A DNA stretch of 64,000 nt from Thermohahella caldifontis (GTDB taxonomy: Bacteria; Pseudomonadota; Gammaproteobacteria; Pseudomonadales; Oleiphilaceae): contig NZ_CP154858.1 in assembly GCF_041153465.1 (NCBI RefSeq), positions 3,380,747 to 3,444,746 of the forward strand, given 5' to 3'. Position 1 is the stretch's first letter; every line of letters starts with the position of its first letter. Of the stretch, positions 1 through 8,275 are shown piece by piece. Made by a program: the position numbers and the translations under genes. The notes beneath the pieces were generated by a model, which saw only the letters and a program-made list of their open reading frames with translations, was not told the origin of the DNA and searched no databases.

Positions 1-974
1 CGGATGCCACGGCCGACGCCCTGCTGAAAATCCGGCAGATTGGTGATCTGGTGGAGGTTTCGGGCAATGCGGTGGCGGCACAGAGCCACAAGGTGAGTCA
101 GGTGGCGGCCCAAGAGCGCATGCTGGTGGAACAGATGGTGAAACGACTGGAAAAAGTGGTGGCCGCGATGCGCCAGGTTTCCGATCAGTGTCGCCATGCC
201 AGCGCCACCACAGACAAGGCGTCGGCTTCAACCGGCCAGGCCTTTGAAACCGTGGGCAACACCGTACGGGCCATGGCCGAAATCCGGGATGTGATCTCGG
301 AAACGGAAAAGCGCATCAAGCGCCTGTCCGAACGCAGCCAGGAAATCAGCACCATCACCGACATGATCGGCAGCATTTCCGAGCGCACGCATGTACTTGC
401 CCTCAACGCCAGCATGCAGGCCGCAGCCGCCGGTGAAGCGGGTCGCGGTTTTGCCGTGGTGGCGGACGAAGTGCAACGTCTGGCGGAAAACTCGCGCAAC
501 TCGACGGCGCAGATCAGTGCGCTGGTCCGCAACATCCAGTCCGAGACAGCCGCGGCAGTGGAGGCCATGAACCGCACCATCGGACAGGTGGTTCAGGGGT
601 CGCGTCTGGCTGAAGAAGCCGGGCAGGCCATGCAGACCACACAGACCATTACTGCCGCGCTGGTGGATGAAGTGGGCCAGGTGTCGGCCAGTACGACAGA
701 GCAGGCTGACGCATTGGCCGAGCTGCGCAAGCAGGCGGACAGACTCATCCGTTCCACACGGCTCACGGACCAGGAGTTGCGTCGTCAGGCCGCGCATATC
801 GGTCGCCTGAAGTGGTCGGCACAGCATCTGACCGAGACGGTCACCCTGTTCAGTCTGCCCGAACGGGAACTGCCGCCTCTGGACATCACCGCAGACGGCA
901 AGGCGGCGGAAGTGGCAGTACTGACGGACAGGGCAGACGGTCCGGCAAGGCCTGCCGTGCGTCACGCAGTTTGA
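1..974 (+). CDS. pilJ: PilJ-like methyl-accepting chemotaxis protein, C-terminal part (5' truncated by window edge)
   Basis: The reading frame is open from the left edge (first full codon at base 3), so this is the C-terminal part of a larger receptor. What remains is the long helical cytoplasmic signalling hairpin. The highly conserved tip reads ISERTHVLALNASMQAAAAG followed by EAGRGFAVVADEVQRLAE, the class-typical sequence that contacts CheA and CheW. No transmembrane or ligand-binding part is visible, and no CheR/CheB docking pentapeptide is seen at the C-terminus (ends PAVRHAV). A ChpA-type kinase gene starts 13 bases downstream, followed by CheW-like genes, the order of the Pil-Chp system that controls type IV pilus twitching. 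The family is certain; the PilJ name rests on the neighbour. Confidence 0.8.
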   Translation, partial: DATADALLKIRQIGDLVEVSGNAVAAQSHKVSQVAAQERMLVEQMVKRLEKVVAAMRQVSDQCRHASATTDKASASTGQAFETVGNTVRAMAEIRDVISETEKRIKRLSERSQEISTITDMIGSISERTHVLALNASMQAAAAGEAGRGFAVVADEVQRLAENSRNSTAQISALVRNIQSETAAAVEAMNRTIGQVVQGSRLAEEAGQAMQTTQTITAALVDEVGQVSASTTEQADALAELRKQADRLIRSTRLTDQELRRQAAHIGRLKWSAQHLTETVTLFSLPERELPPLDITADGKAAEVAVLTDRADGPARPAVRHAV

Positions 975-987
975 CGGGAGATGCGGC

Positions 988-3633
988 ATGACCAACTGGT
1001 GCACGCGGCTGGAAGGACTTCTGGAAAGTCTGCAGCCCCAATGGACGCAGTGGCAGGCCCGGGGAGACGAGGCGGATTTTGAAGCCCTCATCGCCCCGCT
1101 GGCGGAGCTGACCGGCGATATTCAGGCCGAGGGCGCGCAGCCGCTGGGAGAAATCATGGAACTGGCCTGTGTCCGGCTGATGGATGCACAGGAAACCGGC
1201 AACCGGCCCGATGAGGCCTGGTTTCCCGAGCTCATGTGTGCACTGCTGGCACTGGCGGAGCAACCGGATGAGGCACCGGACGAAGAGGTCATGGCCGTCA
1301 TCGGTGCATTGACCGGATGCCAGCTGGAGACTCCGGAAACGGAAGGCGGCGTGCCGGAGGATCGGGGCGAGGCCGAACCCGAGGCACCGGCCCTGTCCGC
1401 GGAGGCATTGTCACTGCAACCGGATCACCAGGTGTCAGCGGATGTCTGGCGCGCATTCATGGAGGATACACCGCGCCATCTCGGGATCCTGCGTCAGCGT
1501 CTCGCCACCTGGCAAGCAGGGCAGGTGCTGCAGCCGGAAACCGTGCATGCCTGCGAGCGGGCCAGCCATACCATCAAGGGCGCTGCGGCACTGGTTGGTG
1601 TGCGCGGGCTGTCCACGCTGGCCCATGCACTGGAAGACCGGTTCGAACAGATGGCAGCGCAACCCGGACCGCTGGACGAGGCGTCCGTGAATCTGATGCT
1701 GGAGACGGTGGACACCATGGATGCCTGTCTGGGCAGTCTGCGTGGCGACGAGCCACCTCCGGCCAATCTGGGGGCACTGGTCTGCCAGCTTCGCGGACTG
1801 GAGGCACCTGCTGAGCTGACCCGTGCCGAGGCTGAGGTACCGCAACCCTCCGGGGGAGCGGTTCAGCCTCCCGGTGCCGCTGTCCCCGCACTGGATGCTG
1901 ACACCCTGGGGCCCATCCGCCGGCTGGCCGAGGAGCTGGGGGTTTCGGCCGTGCGGGGGCGCGAATTGCTGCGCAGACTGAGTGCCGACATGGCCCTCGC
2001 ACAACTGGCCGAAAATCAGCTTGATGACAGTCGTTACGAGCTGGAAAAGCTGGTGGATACCCGCAGCATGACCCGGCTGCACCGGACCGATGGTGCGGGC
2101 ACCGGATTCGATGCCCTTGAAATGGATGAGTACGACGCGCTGCATCTGGTGACCCGGCAGACGACCGCTCTCATGGCCGAGATGCGCGAGAAGTACGCCT
2201 CGGTCCGCGAACGGCTGGGCATGATGGAAACGCTGGTCAGACAGCAGTCCCGTCAGATCGAAGAATTGCAGTGCCGTGTTCTGGAAGGCTACCGCGAGCC
2301 CCTGAGCCGCCTCAATCCCAGACTGGAGCGTTGCGTCCGGCAGGCCGCGCGCGCCTGCGGCAAGCAGGTGGCGCTGCGTATCCGCGGAGACAGTCTGCGC
2401 ATCGACAGACAGATCCTCGACGCACTGCCCGAGCCGCTCATGCACGTGTTGCGCAATGCCGTGGATCATGGCATTCCGGACAGGGGCGACATCAGCGTGG
2501 CCTACAGCACACTCGGACATGCGCTGGAAATTTGCATTCAGGACAGCGGTCCGGGCGTGGACTTCAGTCGCCTTCGCCAGCGTGTGGCGCTGACGGATCC
2601 GGCGCTGGCGGATGCACCGGATGCGGTCCTGCTGGAATCCCTCTGGAAACCGGGCTTCAGTACGCGGGATCAGGTCACGGAGCTCTCGGGCCGCGGCATC
2701 GGCATGGACGCGGTGCGACAGGCGGTGACGGAACTGGGCGGCAGCGCGACACTCGAACAGCCCTCCGAAGGCGGGCTTTGCGTCAGATTGCAGATCCCGT
2801 TGCTGCGCATGACCGAGCACATGCTGATTGTCGAGGCGGGGGGGCGCTCATGGGCGCTGCGCAGCCGCGATCTGTATCGCATCCTGCCGCCCCGGTCGCG
2901 CACGCTGGACACCCTGGGATCCCGGCGGGTGCTGCGGGAAGAGGGGGAGGACTGGACCTGGCATGATCTGGGATTGCGCTTGCATGGCGAACAGGTCTCT
3001 CCGGACGAGACCGGCCAACCGCTGCTGCTCATCAGGACGGATGCGGGAGGCCATGCCCTGGCCGTTGACCGGATTCTCATGGGGGAGCAGCTCACGTTGC
3101 GGCGTTTTCCCGAAACGGTGGGTCCGATGCCCGGCGTGTCGGGCCTGGCTGTCATGGGCGATGGCAGTCTCGTACCCGTTCTGGAGCCGGGATACTGGTG
3201 TCAGGATGACCGGACGCCCGGCCCGGTTCACCGCAAGGCCCGCGCGCGGACCACCCTGCCGCAGGTCCTGGTGGTGGATGATTCGCACTCGGTTCGCACC
3301 ACCCTTAGGGAAGTGCTCGAAGACGCAGGCTTCCCCGTACTGACCGCGACCGACGGGCAGGATGCGCTGGCCCTGATTCACCAGCATCCGGTGCAGGTGG
3401 TTGTCACCGATCTGGAAATGCCTGTCATGGATGGCCTGGCACTGACCCGGCAGCTCAGGGCCGGGCCGGACCACGCCGGTCTTCCGGTCATCATGCTCAC
3501 CTCCCGCGACCAGCCGCATCACCGGGAGCTGGCGCGCCATGCGGGAGTGAATGCGTACCTGACCAAGCCCTTTGACGAAAACACCTTGCTGGATACCGTA
3601 CAGGAGATGCTCACATGTGGACGGGAAGCCTGA
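988..3633 (+). CDS. chpA: ChpA/CheA-type hybrid histidine kinase with C-terminal receiver domain
   Basis: Cytoplasmic CheA-family kinase of 881 residues. A phosphotransfer domain carries the phospho-acceptor His194 in SHTIKGAAALVG. A long helical region follows (about 320-470). The GHKL ATPase domain (about 480-610) has N-box HVLRNAVDHG, G1 box DSGPGVD and G2 box GRGIGMDAV. A CheW-like domain spans about 615-745, and a receiver domain (about 755-881) has acidic pair VVDDS, phospho-acceptor Asp808 in VVTDLEMPVMDG and the conserved Lys in LTKPF. The start has GGGAG upstream. With only one clear Hpt domain it is far shorter than the multi-Hpt ChpA of Pseudomonas aeruginosa (about 2,470 residues). 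The fused receiver and the PilJ-like gene just upstream argue for a twitching (Chp) rather than a flagellar system. Confidence 0.88.
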   Translation: MTNWCTRLEGLLESLQPQWTQWQARGDEADFEALIAPLAELTGDIQAEGAQPLGEIMELACVRLMDAQETGNRPDEAWFPELMCALLALAEQPDEAPDEEVMAVIGALTGCQLETPETEGGVPEDRGEAEPEAPALSAEALSLQPDHQVSADVWRAFMEDTPRHLGILRQRLATWQAGQVLQPETVHACERASHTIKGAAALVGVRGLSTLAHALEDRFEQMAAQPGPLDEASVNLMLETVDTMDACLGSLRGDEPPPANLGALVCQLRGLEAPAELTRAEAEVPQPSGGAVQPPGAAVPALDADTLGPIRRLAEELGVSAVRGRELLRRLSADMALAQLAENQLDDSRYELEKLVDTRSMTRLHRTDGAGTGFDALEMDEYDALHLVTRQTTALMAEMREKYASVRERLGMMETLVRQQSRQIEELQCRVLEGYREPLSRLNPRLERCVRQAARACGKQVALRIRGDSLRIDRQILDALPEPLMHVLRNAVDHGIPDRGDISVAYSTLGHALEICIQDSGPGVDFSRLRQRVALTDPALADAPDAVLLESLWKPGFSTRDQVTELSGRGIGMDAVRQAVTELGGSATLEQPSEGGLCVRLQIPLLRMTEHMLIVEAGGRSWALRSRDLYRILPPRSRTLDTLGSRRVLREEGEDWTWHDLGLRLHGEQVSPDETGQPLLLIRTDAGGHALAVDRILMGEQLTLRRFPETVGPMPGVSGLAVMGDGSLVPVLEPGYWCQDDRTPGPVHRKARARTTLPQVLVVDDSHSVRTTLREVLEDAGFPVLTATDGQDALALIHQHPVQVVVTDLEMPVMDGLALTRQLRAGPDHAGLPVIMLTSRDQPHHRELARHAGVNAYLTKPFDENTLLDTVQEMLTCGREA

Positions 3634-4097
3634 AACACACACGCGGCTGGTATGGCTACGACCTGCCGGCCGGACGCTTCTGCACCCCGGCAGAGGACGT
3701 GTATTACCTGGGGGACCGGAGTCAGCTGGAGGTGGTGGAAGGCATTGCCTGTCTCAATCTGCCCGGCTGGGTCTGTCCGGTGTATCACTACGGTGAACGG
3801 CTGCAGCCCCGAAGCGGTTGCGGTGAACACCGTCAGATTCTGGTGCTGCAGTCACGATCCGGGCAGCGTGAGGGCACGATGCTGGTGGCTCTGGCGTGTG
3901 ACCACGTGATCAAGTTCAGGACAGCCCGTGATCCGGTCAGGGTACCGGCCTGCATGGGGCGCGGGCCGGTGGGAGGTGTGCTGATGCAACAGGGCAATCC
4001 GGTCTGGCTGCTCAGTGCAGACCGGCTCATTCACCATATTGAACAGGTGGCACGTCATGTCGATGACGACCGAAGCGCTCGGCGCCTGGCGGGCTGA
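3615..4097 (+). CDS. Divergent CheW-like protein of the Chp cluster
   Basis: Soluble protein of 160 residues without signal peptide or membrane segment. It begins 19 bases inside the 3' end of chpA, so the two are translationally coupled. The fold pattern is CheW-like: short beta strands, a GWVCPVYHYGERL segment matching the CheW GxxxPVxDLxxxL strand-turn, and a C-terminal MQQGNPVWLLSADRLI segment matching the usual G-x-hh-hLLD-h end. A CheW-like adaptor that couples receptor and kinase is the best reading, and this position usually holds PilI/ChpC-type proteins. Identity to classical CheW looks low, so the family call is an inference from pattern and context. Confidence 0.55.
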   Translation: MWTGSLKHTRGWYGYDLPAGRFCTPAEDVYYLGDRSQLEVVEGIACLNLPGWVCPVYHYGERLQPRSGCGEHRQILVLQSRSGQREGTMLVALACDHVIKFRTARDPVRVPACMGRGPVGGVLMQQGNPVWLLSADRLIHHIEQVARHVDDDRSARRLAG

Positions 4098-4527
4098 AGT
4101 CGCCGGCGGACAGCAACTGCTGTTCTGGACCCTTTCGGCAGCCGGATATGTCACCCGGGTGCCGACCCTGCTCATACCGGGCAGTGAACCGCCCTTCACC
4201 CGGCTGGGGCAGTGGCAGACGCACTGGATACCGGTTCTCGATGGCCGCGACGACTGTCTGCCGCACATGCTGGTGCTGCACGTGATGCGTCAGCAGGACG
4301 TTCGCTGGCTGGGCATCCCTTTGGAGAAGGCGCCCCGGCCCGTTACGCTGACGGACGCGCAGTTCACAGGCTTTGATGCGGGGGCTTGCGGTCACTGGGC
4401 CGAAGCGGCCATCTCCGGAATCCGTGACGGGGAGGTTCACCTCCCCATCATTGATCCGGATCGCCTGTTCGGGCTGGCGTTTCTGGATCACTGGCGCGCC
4501 GGGGCAGAAACCGGTTCAGCAGCATGA
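4057..4527 (+). CDS. Second divergent CheW-like protein (ChpC-type)
   Basis: Soluble protein of 156 residues overlapping the preceding CheW-like gene by 41 bases. The ATG at 4057 is preferred; an in-frame GTG at 4015 would add 14 poorly conserved residues. Internal segments such as THWIPVLDG and the terminal HLPIIDPDRLFGL again recall the CheW beta barrel (PVxDL and hhDxxRLF). In P. aeruginosa ChpC is a CheW homologue encoded beyond chpA, and this gene holds a comparable place. The 3' end overlaps the 3' end of convergent nhaA by 80 bases. The assignment is tentative because no strong motif is present. Confidence 0.5.
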   Translation: MSMTTEALGAWRAEVAGGQQLLFWTLSAAGYVTRVPTLLIPGSEPPFTRLGQWQTHWIPVLDGRDDCLPHMLVLHVMRQQDVRWLGIPLEKAPRPVTLTDAQFTGFDAGACGHWAEAAISGIRDGEVHLPIIDPDRLFGLAFLDHWRAGAETGSAA

Positions 4528-5668
4528 GTCCCAGAATGCCGGAAACCAGCGAACCCAGCAGGATCCCCAGACGGGCGTCAAAGTGCTTCTGGGTGGCGGC
4601 CGTCTCGAAGGCCAGACCGGCAATGAACAGGCTCATGGTGAAACCGATGCCGGCCAGCAGCGCCACCGCTGACAGGGTGGACCAGCTCAGGCCCTCCGGC
4701 AGCCGGCTGCGGGTGATCAGCAGCGAGAGCAGCGAACCGGCAGCGATGCCGACCGGTTTGCCCACGATCAGACCCAGCGTGATGCCCAGCGTTACCGGAT
4801 GCATGACGGACTGGATGTCCATGGCCAGCACGTAGACTCCCGCATTGGCGAGCGCAAACACCGGCAGGATGCCGAAGCGCACCGCATTTTCCAGATCATG
4901 CATCAGGCTGTTCAGCGGTTCCACCGTCTTGCCTTCATAGTTGGTGGCCTTCGCCGGAATGAAAAAGGCCAGTACCACGCCAGCAAGGGTGGCGTGCACA
5001 CCTGACTTGAGCAGCGCGACCCACATCACCACACCCACCAGCAGATAGGGAGCAATTTCTGCCGTGTTGGCGCGGTTCAGACGCCACAGCCACAGACAGC
5101 AGGCACCACTGATGGCCAAAGCAATCATGGACAGGTTGTCCGTATAGAACAGGGCAATGACGATGATGGCAATGAGGTCGTCAAACACGGCCAGGGTCAG
5201 CAGAAAGATGCGCAGGGCGGGGGGAACCCGACTGCCGAACAGGGCCAGCAGGCCGATGGAAAAGGCGATATCCGTGGCGGTAGGGATGGCCCACCCGCGC
5301 TGATAGAGCGCGTTGTCCATGTTCAGGGACAGGTAGACCAGTGCCGGGACGGCAACACCACCCACCGCGGCCAGAATCGGCAGCACCGCCGACGCGGGCC
5401 GGCTGAGCTGGCCATCCAGTACTTCCTTCTTCAGTTCCAGCCCGACCAGAAAGAAGAAAACCGCCATCAGGCCGTCGTTGATCCAGAGCAGCAGGGGCTT
5501 GTCGATCTCAAGGGGCCCCACCCGGACCGCCACCGGCATGTCCAGCAGGAGATTGTACCAGGTACTCAGGGGCGTGTTGGCGGCCAAGAGAGCAAACAGG
5601 GCGGCCAGCATCAGCAGGACCCCGGTTGCCGCTTCATCACCCACTCGTTGGCGCAAGGTTTTCAGCAT
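4448..5668 (-). CDS. nhaA: NhaA Na+/H+ antiporter
   Basis: Inner-membrane antiporter of 406 residues exchanging cytoplasmic Na+ for external protons, important for pH and salt homeostasis. The N-terminal segment GVLLMLAALFALLAANTPL, the WINDGLMAVFFFLVGLELK block and the paired aspartates in LTLAVFDDLIAIIVIA (the ion-binding pair of the family) are all present. So are the discontinuous-helix sequences PTATDIAFSIGLLALFGSRVP and GIGFTMSLFIAGLAF. The length matches the family (about 390-400) with a short Arg/Pro-rich tail. It is monocistronic, divergent from the glutathione transferase gene, and its 3' end overlaps the CheW-like gene on the other strand. Confidence 0.95.
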   Translation of the reverse strand: MLKTLRQRVGDEAATGVLLMLAALFALLAANTPLSTWYNLLLDMPVAVRVGPLEIDKPLLLWINDGLMAVFFFLVGLELKKEVLDGQLSRPASAVLPILAAVGGVAVPALVYLSLNMDNALYQRGWAIPTATDIAFSIGLLALFGSRVPPALRIFLLTLAVFDDLIAIIVIALFYTDNLSMIALAISGACCLWLWRLNRANTAEIAPYLLVGVVMWVALLKSGVHATLAGVVLAFFIPAKATNYEGKTVEPLNSLMHDLENAVRFGILPVFALANAGVYVLAMDIQSVMHPVTLGITLGLIVGKPVGIAAGSLLSLLITRSRLPEGLSWSTLSAVALLAGIGFTMSLFIAGLAFETAATQKHFDARLGILLGSLVSGILGLMLLNRFLPRRASDPETPARTGDPDQ

Positions 5669-5768
5669 GGTCTTTCCTTGTTCGGTTCAGCTATATTCAA
5701 TCTGTACGGGGTTTGAATTGTGTGCTACAAACAGTGGCTTAAATCAGCATAGAGGTCAAGGAGACAGC

Positions 5769-6380
5769 ATGCAACTGTACGGCTCCCTCACCAGCCCCTA
5801 TGTCCGCAAGATCCGTGTTGCGCTGGCACTCAAGGGCGTGGATTACCGTTTCGAAGAGACCATTCCCTGGAATGATGACAGCCCCGTTCACCAGATCAAC
5901 CCGCTGGGCAAGGTGCCGGTGCTGAAAGAGGACAGCGGTGCCGTCTGGTACGACTCAGCCGTCATCGCGGAGGTTCTGGAGGCACGTGTTCCGCAACCGG
6001 CCCTGTTCCCGACCGAAACGGAAGCGCGGCTGCAGGTCCGTCAGCTTCAGGCGCTGGCCGACGGCATCTGTGATGCCGGAGTACTGATCTTTCTGGAAAG
6101 GAAGCGCGAGCCGGCGCAACAGAGCGAAGCCTGGATCGCCCGCCAGGAGACAAAGATCAACAAGGGTGTGGCCGCACTCGCCCGGCATCTCGGTGACCGC
6201 AGCGTCCTGGTGGGCGACAGCATGACGCACGCGGATATTGCTGCGCTTTGCGTTCTGCAATGGCTGGACATCCGCGCGGGCCTGCGGGCATGGAAGGATG
6301 CGTATCCCGAACTTGCCCGCTGGGTGGAAAGCCAGACCCGTCAGCCGGCCTTTGCAGAGACCGTTCCGCCAGCCGCCTGA
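5769..6380 (+). CDS. Glutathione S-transferase family protein
   Basis: Cytosolic 203-residue protein with a thioredoxin-like N-terminal domain (MQLYGSLTSPYVRKIRVALALKGVDY, cis-proline segment NPLGKVPVL, glutathione gamma-glutamyl contact DSAVIAEVLE) and an all-helical C-terminal domain with THADIAALCVLQWLD. Ser in LTSPYVRK is in the usual place of the catalytic Ser/Cys of beta/theta-like enzymes. The ATG at 5769 has a strong AAGGAGA seven bases upstream; longer in-frame extensions would run back through nhaA and are rejected. It is divergent from nhaA. The substrate cannot be told from sequence. Confidence 0.88.
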   Translation: MQLYGSLTSPYVRKIRVALALKGVDYRFEETIPWNDDSPVHQINPLGKVPVLKEDSGAVWYDSAVIAEVLEARVPQPALFPTETEARLQVRQLQALADGICDAGVLIFLERKREPAQQSEAWIARQETKINKGVAALARHLGDRSVLVGDSMTHADIAALCVLQWLDIRAGLRAWKDAYPELARWVESQTRQPAFAETVPPAA

Positions 6381-6396
6381 CGAGCCGGAGCGCGAA

Positions 6397-6723
6397 TCAC
6401 TTGTAAATGTCGATGCTGATTCGCGCTTCAATGCCGCGCTCGCGGAAACCGGCCATCAGCTCCTCCGCCACGCGCTGCGCCACGTGGCGCTGGATGAGCC
6501 CCGGAGACATCTTTGCCAGCACACCGCCGACGCTCGATTCCGAACGGGCGACCTGCAGGGGATTGAGCAGTTCCACGTGCAGAACCGGCGGTGCTTCGCC
6601 ATGCTCCGTGATGGTACGTACCTCGATGCCCCGTTGCAGAATCTGACGGACCGACGTCACCTGAATGGCAATATAGGCCGCCAGTCCGGTCAGTATGATC
6701 AGCAGCACAATGGTCAGCGTCAT
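6397..6723 (-). CDS. Small protein with one N-terminal membrane helix, partner of the wax-ester synthase gene
   Basis: Unrecognised 108-residue protein. Residues 3-22 (LTIVLLIILTGLAAYIAIQV) form a hydrophobic helix; the rest is soluble and amphipathic (VAQRVAEELMAGFRERGIEARISIDIYK), suggesting a membrane-anchored domain. Its start overlaps the stop of the upstream wax-ester synthase/DGAT gene by 4 bases, so it is translationally coupled to that enzyme. It might anchor or stabilise a lipid-synthesis complex, but that is inference from position only. Confidence 0.7.
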   Translation of the reverse strand: MTLTIVLLIILTGLAAYIAIQVTSVRQILQRGIEVRTITEHGEAPPVLHVELLNPLQVARSESSVGGVLAKMSPGLIQRHVAQRVAEELMAGFRERGIEARISIDIYK

Positions 6724-8138
6724 GCCTTGCCTTGCTTGCGACGAGGTTTATCTCCCTTGCCCGGCGGCTGGATGCCCGCGGCCCACTCCAGTTCCACCAG
6801 ACCGTTCTCAAGATGATCCAGCAGGCGCTGCAGACTGGGCAGTGTGCGCCGGCAGCCAATGAGACCGAACTCGATCTGATCCACATAGCTGGTCAGGGTA
6901 ATGTTCAGCGCCATGCGATCCAGCACGATGGACACCGGATAGACGCCCTGCAGTCGCGCACCGTTCCAGTACAGGGGCTCGCGGGGGCCGGGCACGTTGG
7001 AAATCACCACGTTGAAAGTCTGAAGCTTGGGTACCATGCCGGTGAGCAACTGCAGGCCCGCCGGCGCCAGCGTGAGCGCGGTAAAGTTGATGATTTCGGC
7101 CGGTGTCATGCTGGCGAAGCGATCCTTGCAGGCCTGGATGGAATCCTGAATGGCCAGCAGACGCTTGGTCGGATCTTCGATGTGCGTGGCCAGACTCGTG
7201 ATGATCATGCCGATCTGGTTGCCGCCGACACCATCATCCTGGCGCAGATTCATGGGAACCATGGCCACCAGGGGTTTCTCCGGCAGGGCATTCTGGCTGA
7301 TCAGATAGTTGCGCAGGGCGCTGGCACACATGGCCAGCACCACATCGTTCAGCGTGGCATCGTAGGCCTTGCCCACGGCCTTGATCCGGGACATGGACCA
7401 GGACTGGGCCGCGAACCGGCGGGAGCCGGTGATCTTCTGATTCAGGATGCACTCCGGCGCATCGTACAGGTAGCCATAATCCGGGTGTGCCTGCGCATCC
7501 CGGATGGTCCGGTACAGGGCAGACACCACGCCGGGGATGGTGGAAATCTGTTCCTTCACGCCCTCGGTGAGATGGCGCAGCGAACCGATCACGTCGGTCG
7601 GGATGATGGCGGATTCATCCCGGTTTTTGCGGATGGGCTGTACCCAGGGCGGCGGCATGTTGCGCTGGTTGGGATTGGGCGACAGGGCGCGCTGGGCGAG
7701 GCGCATCGCCGATACCCCGTCGGTGACGCTGTGATGGATCTTGCAGTAGAGCGCAAAGCGCCGGTCCTGAAAGCCCTCGATCAGGTGCGCCTGCCAGAGT
7801 GGCCGTTCGCGATCGAGCAGGTGGCTGTGTTCGGCAGACACCAGGGCCAGCAGTTCGCGGATACGTCCGGGTTTGGGCAGCGCTTCATGGCGGAAATGGT
7901 GCTCAAGATCGAACAGCTTGTCCCTGTCCCAGAAATACTGGCCCCAGCGCTTGACCAGTCGCTGGTCAAAGGGAGCGGTGGGTTGCGTGAAGGCCTTGCA
8001 GAACTCGGCCAGTTCGGTCACGTATTCGGGCCCCGCGTCTTCCGGGAACTCGAACAGTTCCAGCCCGGCCACGTGCATGGGCTGCTGGCGTTTCTCCAGC
8101 CACAGGAAAATCTGGTCAACAGGACTGAGTGCTTTCAA
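6720..8138 (-). CDS. Wax-ester synthase / acyl-CoA:diacylglycerol acyltransferase (WS/DGAT)
   Basis: Enzyme of 472 residues that esterifies fatty alcohols or diacylglycerol with acyl-CoA to make neutral storage lipid; it usually acts at the inner membrane face. The N-terminal half carries the catalytic HHxxxDG motif as HHSVTDG (His135-His136, Asp140) after a canonical opening LSPVDQIFLWLEKRQQPMHV. The C-terminal domain keeps the family blocks VVISNVPGPREPLYWNGARL and YVDQIEFGLIGC. Length is standard. It leads a two-gene unit with the small membrane-anchored gene downstream. WS/DGAT homologues are frequent in marine and hydrocarbon-using gammaproteobacteria such as Marinobacter and Alcanivorax. 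Confidence 0.93.
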   Translation of the reverse strand: MKALSPVDQIFLWLEKRQQPMHVAGLELFEFPEDAGPEYVTELAEFCKAFTQPTAPFDQRLVKRWGQYFWDRDKLFDLEHHFRHEALPKPGRIRELLALVSAEHSHLLDRERPLWQAHLIEGFQDRRFALYCKIHHSVTDGVSAMRLAQRALSPNPNQRNMPPPWVQPIRKNRDESAIIPTDVIGSLRHLTEGVKEQISTIPGVVSALYRTIRDAQAHPDYGYLYDAPECILNQKITGSRRFAAQSWSMSRIKAVGKAYDATLNDVVLAMCASALRNYLISQNALPEKPLVAMVPMNLRQDDGVGGNQIGMIITSLATHIEDPTKRLLAIQDSIQACKDRFASMTPAEIINFTALTLAPAGLQLLTGMVPKLQTFNVVISNVPGPREPLYWNGARLQGVYPVSIVLDRMALNITLTSYVDQIEFGLIGCRRTLPSLQRLLDHLENGLVELEWAAGIQPPGKGDKPRRKQGKA

Positions 8139-8275
8139 CGGTGACTCCTTGATGGTGCGGACGACTGATTATGATTATATGTCCTGCACTTTAAGAAAAA
8201 GCGGGACAAAAACCAACTGTTTCCGCACGACAAGGTGAGCCCCGGCATCGGAGTGCGACATCGGGGTCGGCCGGC

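Noticed and set aside
6732..8144. A 470-codon open frame opposite the wax-ester synthase gene
   Set aside because: Same reason: the minus-strand enzyme has an intact HHxxxDG motif, and the plus-strand translation is not protein-like.
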